Assembly (NCBI GenBank): GCA_018287875.1
Contig: JAGVVL010000001.1
Span: 8,308,001 to 8,372,000, forward strand
Direction: 5' to 3'
Origin: Nigrospora sphaerica
Lineage: Eukaryota; Ascomycota; Sordariomycetes; Amphisphaeriales; Apiosporaceae
Length of the DNA stretch: 64,000 nucleotides
The notes beneath the pieces are model-generated. The model had not been told where the DNA came from, did not search any database, and worked only from the letters and a program-made list of their open reading frames with translations. A program made the position numbers and the translations under genes. This document shows, piece by piece, positions 46,282 to 58,311 of the stretch; within the stretch, counting starts at the first letter, position 1; every line of letters begins with the position of its first letter.

Positions 46282-49200
46282 ATGGCCACCTATGGAAACC
46301 CGGCGTCAATGGCTGCCCCTCGCGCCAGCGCCAGTCACCATCATGCCGCCGCCGCCGCCTACGGCGCCCCCGTCGCTATGCACGCCCCGGCGGCGCCCGC
46401 CGGCACCTTCGCCCCCGGCACCAAGATCCAGGTCGGCGAGCACCGCGTCGTGATAACAAAGTACCTGTCCGAGGGCGGCTTCGCCCACGTTTACCTGGTC
46501 AAGCTGCCGCGGCCCGTCGACGGCACCGACCAGGCCGTGCTCAAAAGGGTCGCCGTGCCCGACAGGGACACGCTGCGCGGCATGCGGACCGAGGTCGAGA
46601 CCATGAAGCGCCTCAAGGGCCACCGGCCCATCGTCCGCTACATCGACTCGCATGCCTCCGAGATGAAGGGCGGCGGCTATGAGGTTTTCCTGCTGATGGA
46701 GTTCTGCGACGGCGGCGGCCTGATCGACTTCATGAACACACGACTCCAGCACCGCCTCACCGAGCCCGAGATCCTCAACATATTCACCGATGTGGCCGAG
46801 GGCGTGGCCTGCATGCACTACCTCAAGCCGCCGCTGCTACACCGCGACCTGAAGGTCGAGAACGTGCTCATCACCATGATTGGATCCCGCCGGAAATTCA
46901 AGCTGTGCGATTTCGGCTCCGCCGCGCCCCCCAAACCCGCGCCCCAGACTGTCGTCGAATGCCGCTTGCTGGACGAGGACGTCCAACGCCACACCACCCT
47001 GCAGTACCGCAGTCCCGAGATGGTCGACGTGTACCGGAAACAGCCGATAGACGAGAAGTCGGATATCTGGGCCCTCGGTGTGTTGCTCTACAAGCTCTGC
47101 TACTACACCACCCCCTTCGAGGAACAGGGCCAATTGGCCATCTTGAACGCGAGCTTCCGCTTTCCGAGCTACCCCGTCTTCTCGGACAGATTAAAACATC
47201 TGATCGGTAAGCCCAGACCATCGAAGCAGGTTCGCTGTAGCTGTTGCTGATATGCCCAAGCATCCATGCTGCGGGAGCACCAGCAGCAGAGGCCCAATAT
47301 CTACCAAGTGTTGCGAGAGGGCTGCCAAATGCAGGGCAAGGAGGTGCCCATTCAAGATGTAGGATGCCCCTGCCGTACGCCCGTCTCACACGGTGCGGCG
47401 TCGCTGACGCAAACCAGATCTACTCCGGCCGCTCGCCGGCCGACACGAGGACATCCGAGATGCTATCGCCCGACCAGGGCCGGGCCGGCAGCACCCCGGT
47501 GGTGGGCGCCGTCTTCTCGCCGCCGCCCGTGTCCCAGCCAAAGATCCCAGAAGTGACACCTATGAGGCGCGGTAGACCACCAGCCGGCGCCGCCCAGCCC
47601 CAACCCGCACCGCAAGCGACCAAGCCTAGCCCATCCCCCATGAGGGTGACGAGCGGCGACCCCTTCGCCGCCCTGGACTCCAAAACCGGGAGGAGGCTCG
47701 ACGCCGATGAAGCTTCGGCAAGGTTCCCGTCTTTGGACCAGTTCTCCATTTTGCATGACCAAGGTGCCAAGTTCGACTTTGACAGCCCGACTTCGCCCCA
47801 CCACCCCCAGGACAACTTTGGCAAGATTGTCACCGACGCCCTTGCCGACGAGGCCTTCAGCAGGCCCCAGGCCGTCGCCACCGCTGCTCCCGCGCCGTCA
47901 CATAGACAGTCGGCAGATTTGAACCGCATCCAAGCTATGGCGGCAGCCAACGAGATGGGCAGACCGTCGCCGCCGCCGGGCGCAGCGAACAAAGCGGCGT
48001 CCGCCCCGCCCAAACCCATGTCTCGGGAGCCCATGAGTCGGGCCTCGGCCATCATCTCAAATAACCCAGAGTTGCAGGCCATTTCACCGCCCCCTCAATC
48101 TACACAGTCGCCGCCCGGCCGACCCAACATGGTTTCTACTGGGACAATGACGTCTACGCCGCCCCCGCCGGCCGACTTGCCGCACAGGGACTTCCCTCCC
48201 ATCCACCGCTTCCCGCCGTCGGACAATCCGAGGTCGTCCAGCGTCCCGAGGCAGCCGGACGCCTTGTTGAAGGCAGACGCAGGCCCTTCTTCGAGACCAA
48301 TCGCCGGCCAGCGTATTTCTTCATTCCAGTCGCCCTCCCTGCACGCCAGGCAACCTTCGTCGTCGAGGCCCTCTCTTGAGGGTGGCCGTCCGAGCGCGGA
48401 TCTGCTCGAGCCACTGTCCAAGTCCACGTCAGTGGCCAGTCGACCTCGACCGGCGAGTACCTACCTGGAATCAAACCTGGATTACCTGCGGGAGAGAGAA
48501 GCGGCCCCGAGACCGTTACGATCGCCAGGCCTTGGCTCCTCGAAGCAGTTTGAAGATGCGGTTGCTTCCGCGCCCTTGGGGTCCCAAGACGAAAACGTCA
48601 TCGAGTCTAATGTAGACTTCCTCCGGTCTATGGAGGAGTCAGACAATAAAAAGAAAGAAAAGAGCCTGAAACACGGGAAGCGCTCCAGTCTTTCCTCGCT
48701 GTCGGGCAAGAACATCTTTGCTGGGAAATTCGGAGACGCCTTCAAGCGGTTCGAGAGCAGCAACTCGTCTCAGCCTGCCCGCACACCCTCCCCCCTGAAG
48801 GAACTAGACCGGCGCGACCTGACGCCCATCGCTGGCTCCGAGGCGACGGACGGACGAAGCGATGATGGCCGAACCGAGGCCGAGGAGCTGACCCCGGAGC
48901 AGCGCCGCGACCTGGAAGCCCAAGCTCTGGCGGAGGAAGAGCGACGTGTGGAGGCGGCGGCGGCCGAATACCGCCAACGGATGGCCGACCGTGACACGAC
49001 GGGCGGTGCGGCTCCGTTACCTAAGAGCATCGGAGGGGTTTCGCGGGCTGTCAGTATCCAGAACAGGGTACAAAACTTGCTCGAGGAGAGCCAGAGACCT
49101 GCGGCCGTCCAGAGAACGGCCGAGGGCTACGGGCGCTTCACCGACGCGGGTGCCTCCCCCGGCCGTGAGAAACATCTGCCCGAGCTGCCACGGAAACCGG

Positions 49201-49628
49201 TCGGCGTGGGCGCGGGACGAGGCGGTGGCGCAGGAGGTGGAAGCGGTGGGGGTGCGCCCATCAAGCCCGCGAGCAGCTCGGCCGACGTGATGGCGCGCGC
49301 CCGGCCCGCAGGCGGCGCCGTGCCGAACGCCGGGCCAGACGCATACGCGGCCGCCCCGCGGCCGGTGGCACCGCCGAAGCCTACGCACCTGAACAAGCTG
49401 CCCACGGGCGGCCACGCCGCCTCCCCTCCGAAACAGCACCGGCCCCTGCCTTCGACGGGCGGCCCCCCCGCTGCTGAGCAGCAGCTGATTGGCCTGGGCC
49501 TGGACATGACGGCCCAGGAGAAGGAGGACTACCTCCAAGACTTCAGCAAGCGGTTCCCGAGCCTGAACGCCATCGAGATGGTCGAGCGCGACCTGGGCAC
49601 CGGCGAGGGCCACAAGAGCATGCGGTAA
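46282..49628 (+). CDS. Ark/NAK-family serine/threonine kinase (endocytosis, actin)
   Basis: Three exons (46282-47206, 47261-47358, 47418-49628) encode 1077 residues. An Ala/His-rich leader precedes a kinase domain at about residues 45-335. It shows the glycine loop LSEGGFAHVYLV, catalytic Lys88 (AVLKRV), LLHRDLKVENVL with Asp189, DFGSA with Asp210, a YRSPEMVD activation-segment end, and DIWALGVLLYKLCYYTTPFE. The TTPFE stretch and the long Pro/Ser-rich tail are typical of yeast Ark1/Prk1/Akl1 and animal AAK1/GAK. In yeast these kinases phosphorylate Pan1, Sla1 and clathrin adaptors to dismantle the endocytic actin coat. The tail has repeated patterns such as ESNLDYLRERE and ESNVDFLRSMEE, and ends in a conserved block DYLQDFSKRFPSLNAIEMVE. 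PAN1 itself lies 11.6 kb downstream. Confidence 0.94.
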
Positions 49629-50230
49629 AGAGGACTGCCGCCGGGCCGGACCCACTAGATACCCCAGGTTCCGGGGTTCACCGGGAGAGGGGCGGGGTGA
49701 GGCGGGGAAACGGAGATGGGGAAGGGCCGGGACAAACAATAGAAAGGACGGGACTGTGTTTGAATATTTCAATACATGGAAAACTGGTCGGCGAAATCTG
49801 GAAAATGATGCCCGATCACCGGACCCCGACCACGAACACTGCCGTGCCTTGCGTGCATACATGTGCGTGCGTGCGTGCGTGCGCTATGCTCACTGCGCGT
49901 GGCCTTGTTGACTGCCAACTGACTGCCAGAGGGGCCGCCAAACGGCACGTCGCGCCAAAGACACCTGCTCAGTCCGATACGGATAGAAGTGATGTAGAAA
50001 GGGGGCAGTTGTGTGTTCATGTACCAGATGGGGCGTGCATCGATGAATCTATACCGTCAAGTCTTGTACCCCAAGAAGCTCGACCCGAGCTCGGGTGATG
50101 AGAGTATAGTAAATTGTGATTACCCAGTGAAACGCCCAAAAATGCGCCACCTCTTTCTAGGTCCTTAAATCTAAAGGCTTGATCCGGTTCCTGCAGCACA
50201 CCTAACCATTTCCTCCTTATTTTCTTCCGT
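49629..50230. other. Convergent 3' region, kinase / NHX1
   Basis: About 600 bp lie between the two stop codons and probably hold both 3'UTRs. A (GTGC)5 microsatellite occupies 49863-49882. There is no coding signal. Confidence 0.65.
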
Positions 50231-52565
50231 CTACGCCGAAGGCCCCTCGCCGTGGTTGTCATTCACGCCACCAGGGCCGTGGTGGCCGCCGCCGCCGGGC
50301 CCGGGGGGGTTGGAGCCGTCCAAGAGCAGGGTAGGTTTGATGAAGTCCTCGTCCAGCTGGCGGAACAGGGCCTGCGGGTCGTGCGAGGTAAAGAGCTGCT
50401 TGAAGGCAGCCGAGGCAGTGACGGGGCCCGTGTTACGGTGGCCCGACGTTGGGTACGAGAAGACAGCGTCCTCTTCTTCGGATGTGCCGCCGGGTGTTAG
50501 CACGGGGCTCTGTTTCCGGCGCGGTGGCCGGCGGGCCGGCGGCGGCAGGTCAGACGTGTCGATGTCGCTGCCTAGGTCTGAATCGGTCAGGTTGGTCGTC
50601 GGGTTTAGAAGACCGCTCTGCTCGACATCATCGCCGCCTGGGTTCCGAGAGCCCTTCCTGCTTAGGCCCGTAGGTCGACCCGCAGAGGGAGATCGAGTGC
50701 CAGACACATAGCTTCCCCGTATCGAGTCCCGCCGCTTACTACTCGAGTCGATCCGCCCAAGGGCGACAGAGCTGTTTCGGGCGCGAGGCGTAAAGCCCAT
50801 GCCCGTACCAGACCGCTTGTAGAAAGACCCGCTGGGCGCGGCCTCGATATCGAATTCATCATCACTGTCGACCTCTTCGACGACACCCGTTCGGATCCCC
50901 AGGATTTCCAGCATACGGGCCGTGGTGCCTCCGAAGATGATGACAGTGAGCACCACCACGACTAACACGGTGGCCTTGAGCGCATATGAATTCTGATCGC
51001 CTCGCGGAAGCAAGGCGGCCAGCGCTACACCGACAGCTCCCCGCAGTCCGGCCCAGAACAGCATGGCCTGGTAGTTGTGAGGCAGCTCATCGTTGGCCTC
51101 CTGGCCTTTGCGACGGGCGCGGTATCGGATAAACCAGTTGATGGCCCTGGATAGGGGGAAGACGGCCACCCATCGAGCGGCGCAAACGGCGAGCACCGTG
51201 ACGATGATGAGCAACGGCTGGAAAACCAGCTCGTTGTCAGTGAAAAGCGACAACCCCAGGTAGATGAAGATGAAGTTCTCCGACAGCTGTGCGAGAACCT
51301 GGAATATGTACTTGGTACTGAGCTGCGTCCGGCGCGACATGTTAAAATAGGCGTAGTGCTTGAGCGTGATGCCGCAGAACAACAGCGAGACAATACCTGG
51401 GATCGTGAGAAAGGGAAGATTTAAAGCAAGCACGACGGGATGGCCTACCTGACATTTTGCAAGCCTGGGAGAAGAAATAACTTGCGTAGGCTATCAGCAC
51501 GATCAGGGAACTCTCGATTTGGGGGTACCGCCTGATGTAGGTAAACTTGAGGACGAGAGCAGTGCCCACGCCAACGGCGACACCAATGAACAGACTGCCA
51601 AAGAAGGACAGGAGAAACTCTCCCACTCCGCCCATGAAGGCGATCATACCATACTCGGCGCCCGTGGTCTTCTTCTTGAAGTTTTGCGCCGTCTCGAAGA
51701 TGACAATGGCAATGGCATCGTTCATAATAGACTCGCCGAAAATGATCGTGTATAGTTTAGGGTCAACCTTGTAGGTGTTGAAAATGGCCAGGATGGTAAC
51801 GGGGTCGGTGGCAGACAAGGTGGCGCCCACCGAGATGGCATCAATAAAGGTCATTTCGAGCGGCTCGAGCGGCAGGCGGGTGTACAGGAAGAGCAGCATG
51901 CCAATGACAACGGCGGACAAGAAGGTACCGGCGAAGGCGAATGTGATGATGGTACCAATGTTGCGGAAGAAGTTGCCTTGGTGCAGTTCGTAGCCCGAGT
52001 TGAGAATGATAGGTGGTAGCAGCAGGTTGAAAAAGATCTGGTAGTCGAAGCTCACGAGCTGCCGGATAGAGCTGCCGCCGGTAACTCGGAGGACGAGTCC
52101 CACCGTCATGCCTGGCAAGCGTGCGTGTTAGGAGAGGAGCGAGAGGGGCCGGGTCTATCGCGGAGGGGGCGTACCGGCGAAGATGGAGATGACGGTCTCG
52201 TGGACGGCCTGGACCTTTTTCTGCTGGAGTATGTAACTCGTGAACAAGGCGATGATGAGGAGGAAAATGTCGATGAAGACGGCCATGGAGGCCAAGGCCT
52301 CCTGGTCGGACGAGTCTCCCTCTACGATGGTGGTTAGCGGGACCGACGGTGCCACGGCAAGACGACACGGCAGCGCGGGGGTCTCGGCGCAGCGGCGGAG
52401 GGCAAAGCGTACCTTCGGGGTCCGTCTCTTCGGATGCGCGTCCTGCGGCCACAGGCTTTGGGTCAGAAGCGGGACGGAGAGGGGGGCGCAAGAGCGCCGG
52501 GCGCGGGCGGAGGAGGGGTGCATACGAGCGAGCTCGAAAGCGGCGCCAGCCATATCGGACAACAT
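50231..52565 (-). CDS. NHX1: Endosomal/vacuolar Na+(K+)/H+ exchanger (CPA1, Nhx1 type)
   Basis: Four exons (52565-52413, 52319-52175, 52111-51449, 51396-50231) give 708 residues. The membrane domain is unmistakable: VHETVISIFAGMTVGLVLR, FFNLLLPPIILNSGYELHQ (amiloride-site region), GATLSATDPVTILAIFN, the transport motif FGESIMNDAIAIVIFE, SENFIFIYLGLSLF, and FWAGLRGAVGVALAALLPRG. A long Ser/Asp-rich tail follows, starting EEVDSDDEFDIEAAP as in yeast Nhx1. It exchanges luminal H+ for Na+/K+ in late endosomes. The N-terminus is uncertain. Exon 1 is open in two frames, and intron 1 ends in a tandem AGAG acceptor. Using the second AG keeps the ATG frame, and retaining intron 1 also keeps it open. 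A second in-frame ATG lies at 52553. Confidence 0.92.
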
Positions 52566-54469
52566 CGTGAGTGACGGCCGGCCGGAGGCAGACGCTCAGG
52601 TGGGGAATGCTTGCTTCAGGAGGATGCGCGGTTGCCGGTCGTCGCGGCGCATGTGCGGTGGTGCTGTCGGAAGCGTGCGCGACGAAAGGACCATGACAAC
52701 AGCAGAGGTTGCGTTGCGTTGGGCGGGCACGTCGGACAGGACGAAGCGAGAGGCCGATGGAGAATAGTTGGGAAATCGACAACTATCCTCTCACGGTTCC
52801 CCAATGGTGGTGGTGTGTAGTGGTGTCGCGCATAAGTACGCGCAGCCCGAGCCACAGAAGTGGTGGCAGGCCAATCAGAGGCGGCGCCGGGAGACTTGCT
52901 TAGTAGATACATTTAGAGCATGTACCGAGAGAAGTAAGAAGCTATTATCCCATCACTACTGCTAGTTCAATGGGAGTACTCGTTTCCTAACAGCAGTCAC
53001 CCTTGCAGTCCTGGGGGAAGCGACGCGGGGAGGGCCCTAGCGCTATCCTGCTGCTTCCCAGAAATGGGTTGATAGCCGGGGTCGATGGTCATGTAAGTCA
53101 GGCTGCATAGAGCTGCACATTGTTTCTACACCACCCTGGTTGCTTGATTGCGAGCTCATGCACTGCCGAGTGAACCTCTCCGTACCCCTACATCTTACCC
53201 GTGGCGTGGGTTACACGAGACGGGATGTGGGAGAAAACTTCAGGGTGTCCTGGGCTTATGAGGCTGGGCGGTCGTACTGACGATACCCACGGCCAACATC
53301 CGTCCCAGCCATGCGCCCGCGTCTACTCCGTCCAGCAGGGCTTTAAGCTGGTAACTTGCGATTATTCACTTAACTTCGGTTCGCAAGGCGGTAGCCTTTT
53401 TCGTCCATACTAGCCAGGAGCCAGATAAAAGAAAGGCCGTTCCTTGTAACCAACATTGGAGTGATAGCCCGGCACTCCTGCAAGTCTGAATTCAATGCTG
53501 GCTGACGCGCCTCAGTCACTACGGCTTCTATTTATTAGTTACTATCGCCTTACGTAAAGCCAATACGGACGGTATTTATCTGTATGGCCAATCGCCCGCC
53601 TCGTCTGGATAATAAAGCTCGCATCTCGCTCGATATGCGGAAGCCTGAGGGTCAGGCAGTACAGTAAAGCCGAGCAAGGTACTTCATGAGATGTACAACC
53701 ACTAATAAGGCCACCCACCCACTCGGAACCCCCAGCGGATTGGAACCAGCCCCAAAGTGTCGAAGCACATGGACATTTCCATGTTGTTATTACCCACCCC
53801 GTCTGTTGCCGGCCACTTCTCCGCCGCCAACAAGGGTACTCCTCCTAAGCGTACCTGCAGGTGGAAACTGGTCGCTGGTGTCTGATGTAATCACAACAGG
53901 TCCGGTTTCCCCATGCCGGCCGGTGACGTGCCATCCACGGCCGAAAACGCCCCGGAAGACGCTCCAGACCGTGACCGGCCCCCAGCATGCACAACAACTA
54001 CTGCGCGGCAATCAGTGGATGCATTCACCCATCGACTCCAGGCCGGTACCAAAACGTGTGCGGTGGAAGCTGCACCTACATGCGATGTGTAACCTCATTA
54101 TGATATGTACATAACTTACAAGGGTGCGGCTGAGGGCACACCCACCACGTAGATGGCGCCTGTCGTTCCTGGCTGATCAGCCATCATCACCTGCACTGCC
54201 CCCACACCAACTCACGCCCGATTACCACAGAAGCAACGTAGTCTCGTGGCATCCTTTGACTCGACCGCGTGACAGCACAGAGCACGCCCCAGCCATCACG
54301 AGAGCCCCTAACCCGTTGCTGCCCATCGTCAGGTTGGCCTATATACTAGATCGAATTCGCACCCGGTCCGGCTTCGACTGCTACGAGCTTTCGAACAACG
54401 CGCTTTCCCCCCACCCAGCGAACCCATCTTCGAAACCCACCCGGTCCATCTCGGCTCGGCTCGGATAGC
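52566..54469. other. Divergent intergenic region (NHX1 / MFS transporter)
   Basis: This holds the promoters of two divergent genes. The stretch from about 53430 to 53690 is more AT-rich and without coding signal. No transposon, tRNA or other RNA was recognised. Confidence 0.55.
54340..54345 (+). promoter_or_regulatory. TATA-like element of the MFS transporter
   Basis: TATATA within GCCTATATACTAG is 125-130 bp upstream of the ATG at 54470. It is a plausible TATA box, unverified. Confidence 0.35.
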
Positions 54470-56699
54470 ATGACCTCGTCATCGTCGAGCTCCTCCTCGT
54501 CATCGTCCAAACGCTCATCCCGCTCGCGCTCGCGCTCCAGCTCGCCCAGTCGATTCAAGACCCGCGTCGTCCCCGCCGCCGCCGCCGCCCTTACCAACGT
54601 CCTGCATGGGCGCCCCGAGCAACAGCGTCGAAATGAACGACTAGAGAGTCCGGCGCCCGTGCCAGCCCGGGCGGCAGCCGCGGCCTCGCCCGTTGGCTTC
54701 GTTCCCATCAACGAACGCTCGCCTCTTCTCTCGCCGTCGGATGATTCGGAACACACCTACCTCGGGCCCGGGGCCGGACGCGGCTTGCTCGAGGACGACG
54801 CCGTCGAGGACGAGACCCAAAAGACAAAGAGTTTCTGGTACCTCGTTCTCTTGACCATCAGCATCGGCGGCTTGCAGATCGCCTGGTCCGTCGAGCTCTC
54901 GAATGGATCACCCTACTTGCTGTCCCTGGGCCTGAGCAAGTCCATGATGGCTCTCGTCTGGATCGCGGGGCCGCTCACGGGCACCCTGGTGCAGCCGTAT
55001 ATCGGAATGCTGAGCGACAACTGCCGCGTATCTTGGGGGAAACGCAAGCCCTTTATGATCGGTGGCGCGCTTGCCACGGCCTGCTCGCTCCTCTTTCTCT
55101 CCTGGACCAAAGAAATCGTGGGCGGCTTCCTGGGCCTCTTTGGTGCCGACCCCCAATCCCGGGGGGTCAAGGTGGCCATTATAGTCGTGGCCGTAATCTG
55201 GGTCTATGTCTTGGACGTGGCTATTAACACGGGTGAGTTCGTCCCGTTGGCGTACGTTGACCATTGGAAAGAAACTAACCCGGTGGCACAGTGCAAGCTG
55301 CTATTCGGGCCTTTATCGTGGATTGCGCGCCGGTGCATCAGCAAGGTAACGTAGAACGTCTAGGTGGCGGGCTTGGCTTTTTGTCTGACTCCCTAGCACA
55401 GAGGCCGCCAACTCCATGGCCAGCAGATTCGTCGGCATTGGCAACATCCTCGGTTACTGCGCCGGCTACGTGGACCTACCACGATATATGGGTTTCCTGG
55501 GCGATACGCAGTTCAAGGTGCTCTGTTCCATCGCGAGCATCGCGCTCTGCGCTACCGTCCTGGTCAGCGTGCTGGTAGTGCACGAAAGGAATCCAAACCT
55601 GGACGGGCCCGCCGCGAAGAACCGTCCAGGATTGATATCCTTCTTCCTGACCATTTTCACTTCCATCAAGCGCTTGCCGCCCCAGGTCAAGAAGGTTTGC
55701 ACCGTCCAGTTCTGCTGCTGGGTCGGCTTCTTCCCCATGCTGTTCTATACGTCCTCGTACATTGGCGAGATCTATATCGAGCCGTTCCTGGAGGAGAACC
55801 CGCACATGACGCCCGAGGAGCTCGACCGGCTCTACGAAAGAGCCACGCGTGTGGGCACCTTTGCTCTGCTCATCTTTGCCATCTGCAGTCTCGTCACCAA
55901 CGTGTTTCTGCCCTTCTTCATTGCCCCAACGTACGACAGCACCATCACCAGTAGGGGGCCTACGGAAGCGCCTGCCACGCTCGTGGGCGAGGAATCCAAG
56001 AAGAAGACCTTCCTCCAACACCTGGTCATTCCCGGCTTCACCCTCCGGAGAGCTTGGCTGTTGTCCAACATCATCTTCGCTCTGGCCATGTTCTGCACGG
56101 TCCTGGTCCGAACGGTCGAGGCAGCGACTGCGCTCATCGGCCTCGTCGGCATTACCTGGGCTCTGGCCCTGTGGGCCCCGTGGGCCATTATCAGTGCCGA
56201 AATCAGTCGCCGAGACGCCGTCGCCCGCGCGCGGAAGCAGCAGATGGAGACGCTCGCCCTGAACGACAGCTCGGCCGCCGCCGCGGACGCCATTATCGAC
56301 CAGGAGGGCACGTTGCAGGGCGAGGAAGACACGGACAAGGCCGGCGTGATCCTGGGCATCCACAACATGGCCATTGCCTCACCCCAGATCCTCGCCACCA
56401 TCGGCTCTAGTATAATCTTTAAGATCTTCCAGAAGCCGCGCGGCACCCCTGGCGACCACAGCATCGCCATCGTCCTGGCCCTCGGAGGCATATTCACTTT
56501 GATTGCCGCCTACTTTATCCACCTCATCAAGGATGACACAGGGCCAGTAGAGATCCTGAGCACGGCCGAGGAGGGCGAAGGGTTGATGGTGCGCAGCAGC
56601 ATCGAGAGCGTCAGGAAGAGCCTGGACCAGCCTCGCTCCAGCATGCAGCGCGCGACGCTGGCTAGGAATAGCAGCTTTGGAGCCGGACTGGAGTATTAG
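54470..56699 (+). CDS. Sucrose/maltose-type MFS transporter (fungal SUT1-like, GPH family)
   Basis: Three exons (54470-55232, 55292-55345, 55402-56699) encode 704 residues. The middle exon is only 54 nt and restores the conserved AAIRAFIVDCAPVHQQ. The N-terminal 120 residues are cytosolic: a Ser run, Arg/Ser repeats and a dileucine-like ERSPLL motif. About 12 membrane segments follow. TM1 is FWYLVLLTISIGGLQIAWSV, the sucrose-carrier signature. After TM3 comes GMLSDNCRVSWGKRKPFMIG, the D-x-x-x-x-x-x-G-K/R-R loop, then SRFVGIGNILGYCAGYVDLP. A charged 60-residue loop occurs before TM11, and the C-tail carries SSIESVRKSLDQPRSSMQR. Related fungal proteins import sucrose or maltose with protons. 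The true substrate is unknown. Confidence 0.92.
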
Positions 56700-57264
56700 G
56701 CCGCGATAGAGATTAGATTTTCTGTCGAAGGCCACTCGACACGAAAGGGTCAGCCACGAGCGCTCCCCGGCTTGGGGTTCAACAGACAATTATCTGCATA
56801 CATCACCTGTACTCCACAAGCATCCATCGTCATCATCCCTGCATAGCCATCTCGCTGGGCACCATGCCGCGACCCAGTCGGTGGATGTGCAAGAAGACGT
56901 AGTCGAACTGTTCTCAAGTTGAGAAAGAGGAAGAAGAGCACCAGCGGGGAGCGCGCAGGGCCGGTGACGGCACGGGGGTTTCGAGGGTCAAGTTGACGCG
57001 CTGTAACCAAAACCCATTGCCGGGGACCAGCGTTTATTGATTTTGCTTGGATTGGGGGAGTTGCCCATGTGTGTTTTCGACAGCGGAGGTTTGGTTAGTT
57101 CTGTAGTTAACTAGTCGCCTTCAGGGGATTCATACGATTCCCGAAATGAATGAATGTATTTCCGACGTGATCCCGTCCCATGCCAGCCATCCCCTTTCCC
57201 TCCCCCTATTCCCTCTTCCTCTCCTTTCCCTGCAACAAGGCCCCCGACCCTCCCATTTCCCCTC
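56700..57264. other. Convergent intergenic region
   Basis: 565 bp between the MFS transporter and the secreted-protein gene, both ending here. It presumably holds their 3'UTRs. No other feature was seen. Confidence 0.6.
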
Positions 57265-58311
57265 TCAACAACTCCCGATGATGGTGTGCGCCTCCCCCGG
57301 CATGGGGCCCTTGGACACGTCCCATGAGGTGTAGCCGGCCCAGTAGGCGCACCAGAGGCTGCCGTTGCTGCAAAAGGCGTCGTCGCAGTGGCGGCTGAAG
57401 GACGCGGCCGCCCACGACGACGACGAGGGCTCGGCGGGCTCCGTCACCGTCACCGTCACCACCACGACGGACGGCGGCGGCGACGACGGGAGCGAAGCGT
57501 CCCGGCGCCGCGGGGCCGCCGTCGGCGCTCCGCCCATGGCGTGGTGGTGCCGCCGCCGCGTCGTGCCCGGCGGCGCCGAGTCGGCGGTCGCGGTCGCGGG
57601 CGTCCAGGAGGCGGAGGAGGAGAGGTACGCTTGCGTGTCGGTGGGGATCTCGGGCGGCCAGGTCCAGGTCCACACGTCCGGGTCGGAAAATGAGGACGAG
57701 GACGAGGATGAGGGGCCGGCGTGGTGGTTGCTGTCCGTGTCGGTGGCGCGGCCGCTCCAGGTCCAACCCGGACCGCCGCCGCCGCCGTTCCGGCAGATGG
57801 TGTCGTAGACGTAGCTGTACGACGTCGACGTCTCGGTCCACGTGTACCAGGTCAGCGAGGTCGAGGTTTCCGTCTCCGTCTCCGTCGTAGTGTAGAACTC
57901 GGTCTCGGTGGCGCAAAAGTCGCGCGTGCTGCTGAGGAGCGGCGGCCGCGGCCGGCCCCCGCGCGACCGCGACGCCGAGGAGGAAGACGACGACCACGAG
58001 GGCGGTGCCGGCCCGCCCGGCCCCGCCGTCGGTTCCCACGTTACCGTCGAGTACCACGTCGTCGCGTCCGACGCCGCCGTCGACCACCAGGTGTCGTCCG
58101 ACGACGACGAAGCGTCCGGCGGCTGCGGGTCGCCCGCCGACGTGGGGCCCGTCGGCGGCGGCAGGATGCACGTCAGGATGCCGAAGCTCACATCACTCGT
58201 GGCCACCGCCGTCGGTGCCGACGCCGTCGAGGCGTTGGCCATCCGGTACCGGCCGACGCCCCGGGCCCGCGCGAAGGGCAGGAAAAAGAGGAGGAACAGG
58301 GCCAGATGCAT
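57265..58311 (-). CDS. Secreted Ser/Thr-rich protein with Cys-rich C-terminus, function unknown
   Basis: A single-exon protein of 348 residues starting MHLALFLLFFLPFARARG, a good signal peptide. The frame is open to an ATG at 58521, but the intervening 70 residues would put a membrane segment ahead of this signal, so 58311 is preferred. The mature part is Ser/Thr/Pro/Gly-rich with Trp and Tyr, including FCATETEFYTTTETETE and WYTWTETSTSYSYVYDTICR. It ends in a compact block with four Cys (RHCDDAFCSNGSLWCAYWAG and a terminal IIGSC). The Cys block looks like a folded, disulfide-bonded C-terminal module; the rest is probably O-glycosylated. There is no GPI-type hydrophobic tail. I cannot assign a family. 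It is plausibly a cell-wall or extracellular protein. Confidence 0.75.
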   Translation of the reverse strand: MHLALFLLFFLPFARARGVGRYRMANASTASAPTAVATSDVSFGILTCILPPPTGPTSAGDPQPPDASSSSDDTWWSTAASDATTWYSTVTWEPTAGPGGPAPPSWSSSSSSASRSRGGRPRPPLLSSTRDFCATETEFYTTTETETETSTSLTWYTWTETSTSYSYVYDTICRNGGGGGPGWTWSGRATDTDSNHHAGPSSSSSSSFSDPDVWTWTWPPEIPTDTQAYLSSSASWTPATATADSAPPGTTRRRHHHAMGGAPTAAPRRRDASLPSSPPPSVVVVTVTVTEPAEPSSSSWAAASFSRHCDDAFCSNGSLWCAYWAGYTSWDVSKGPMPGEAHTIIGSC

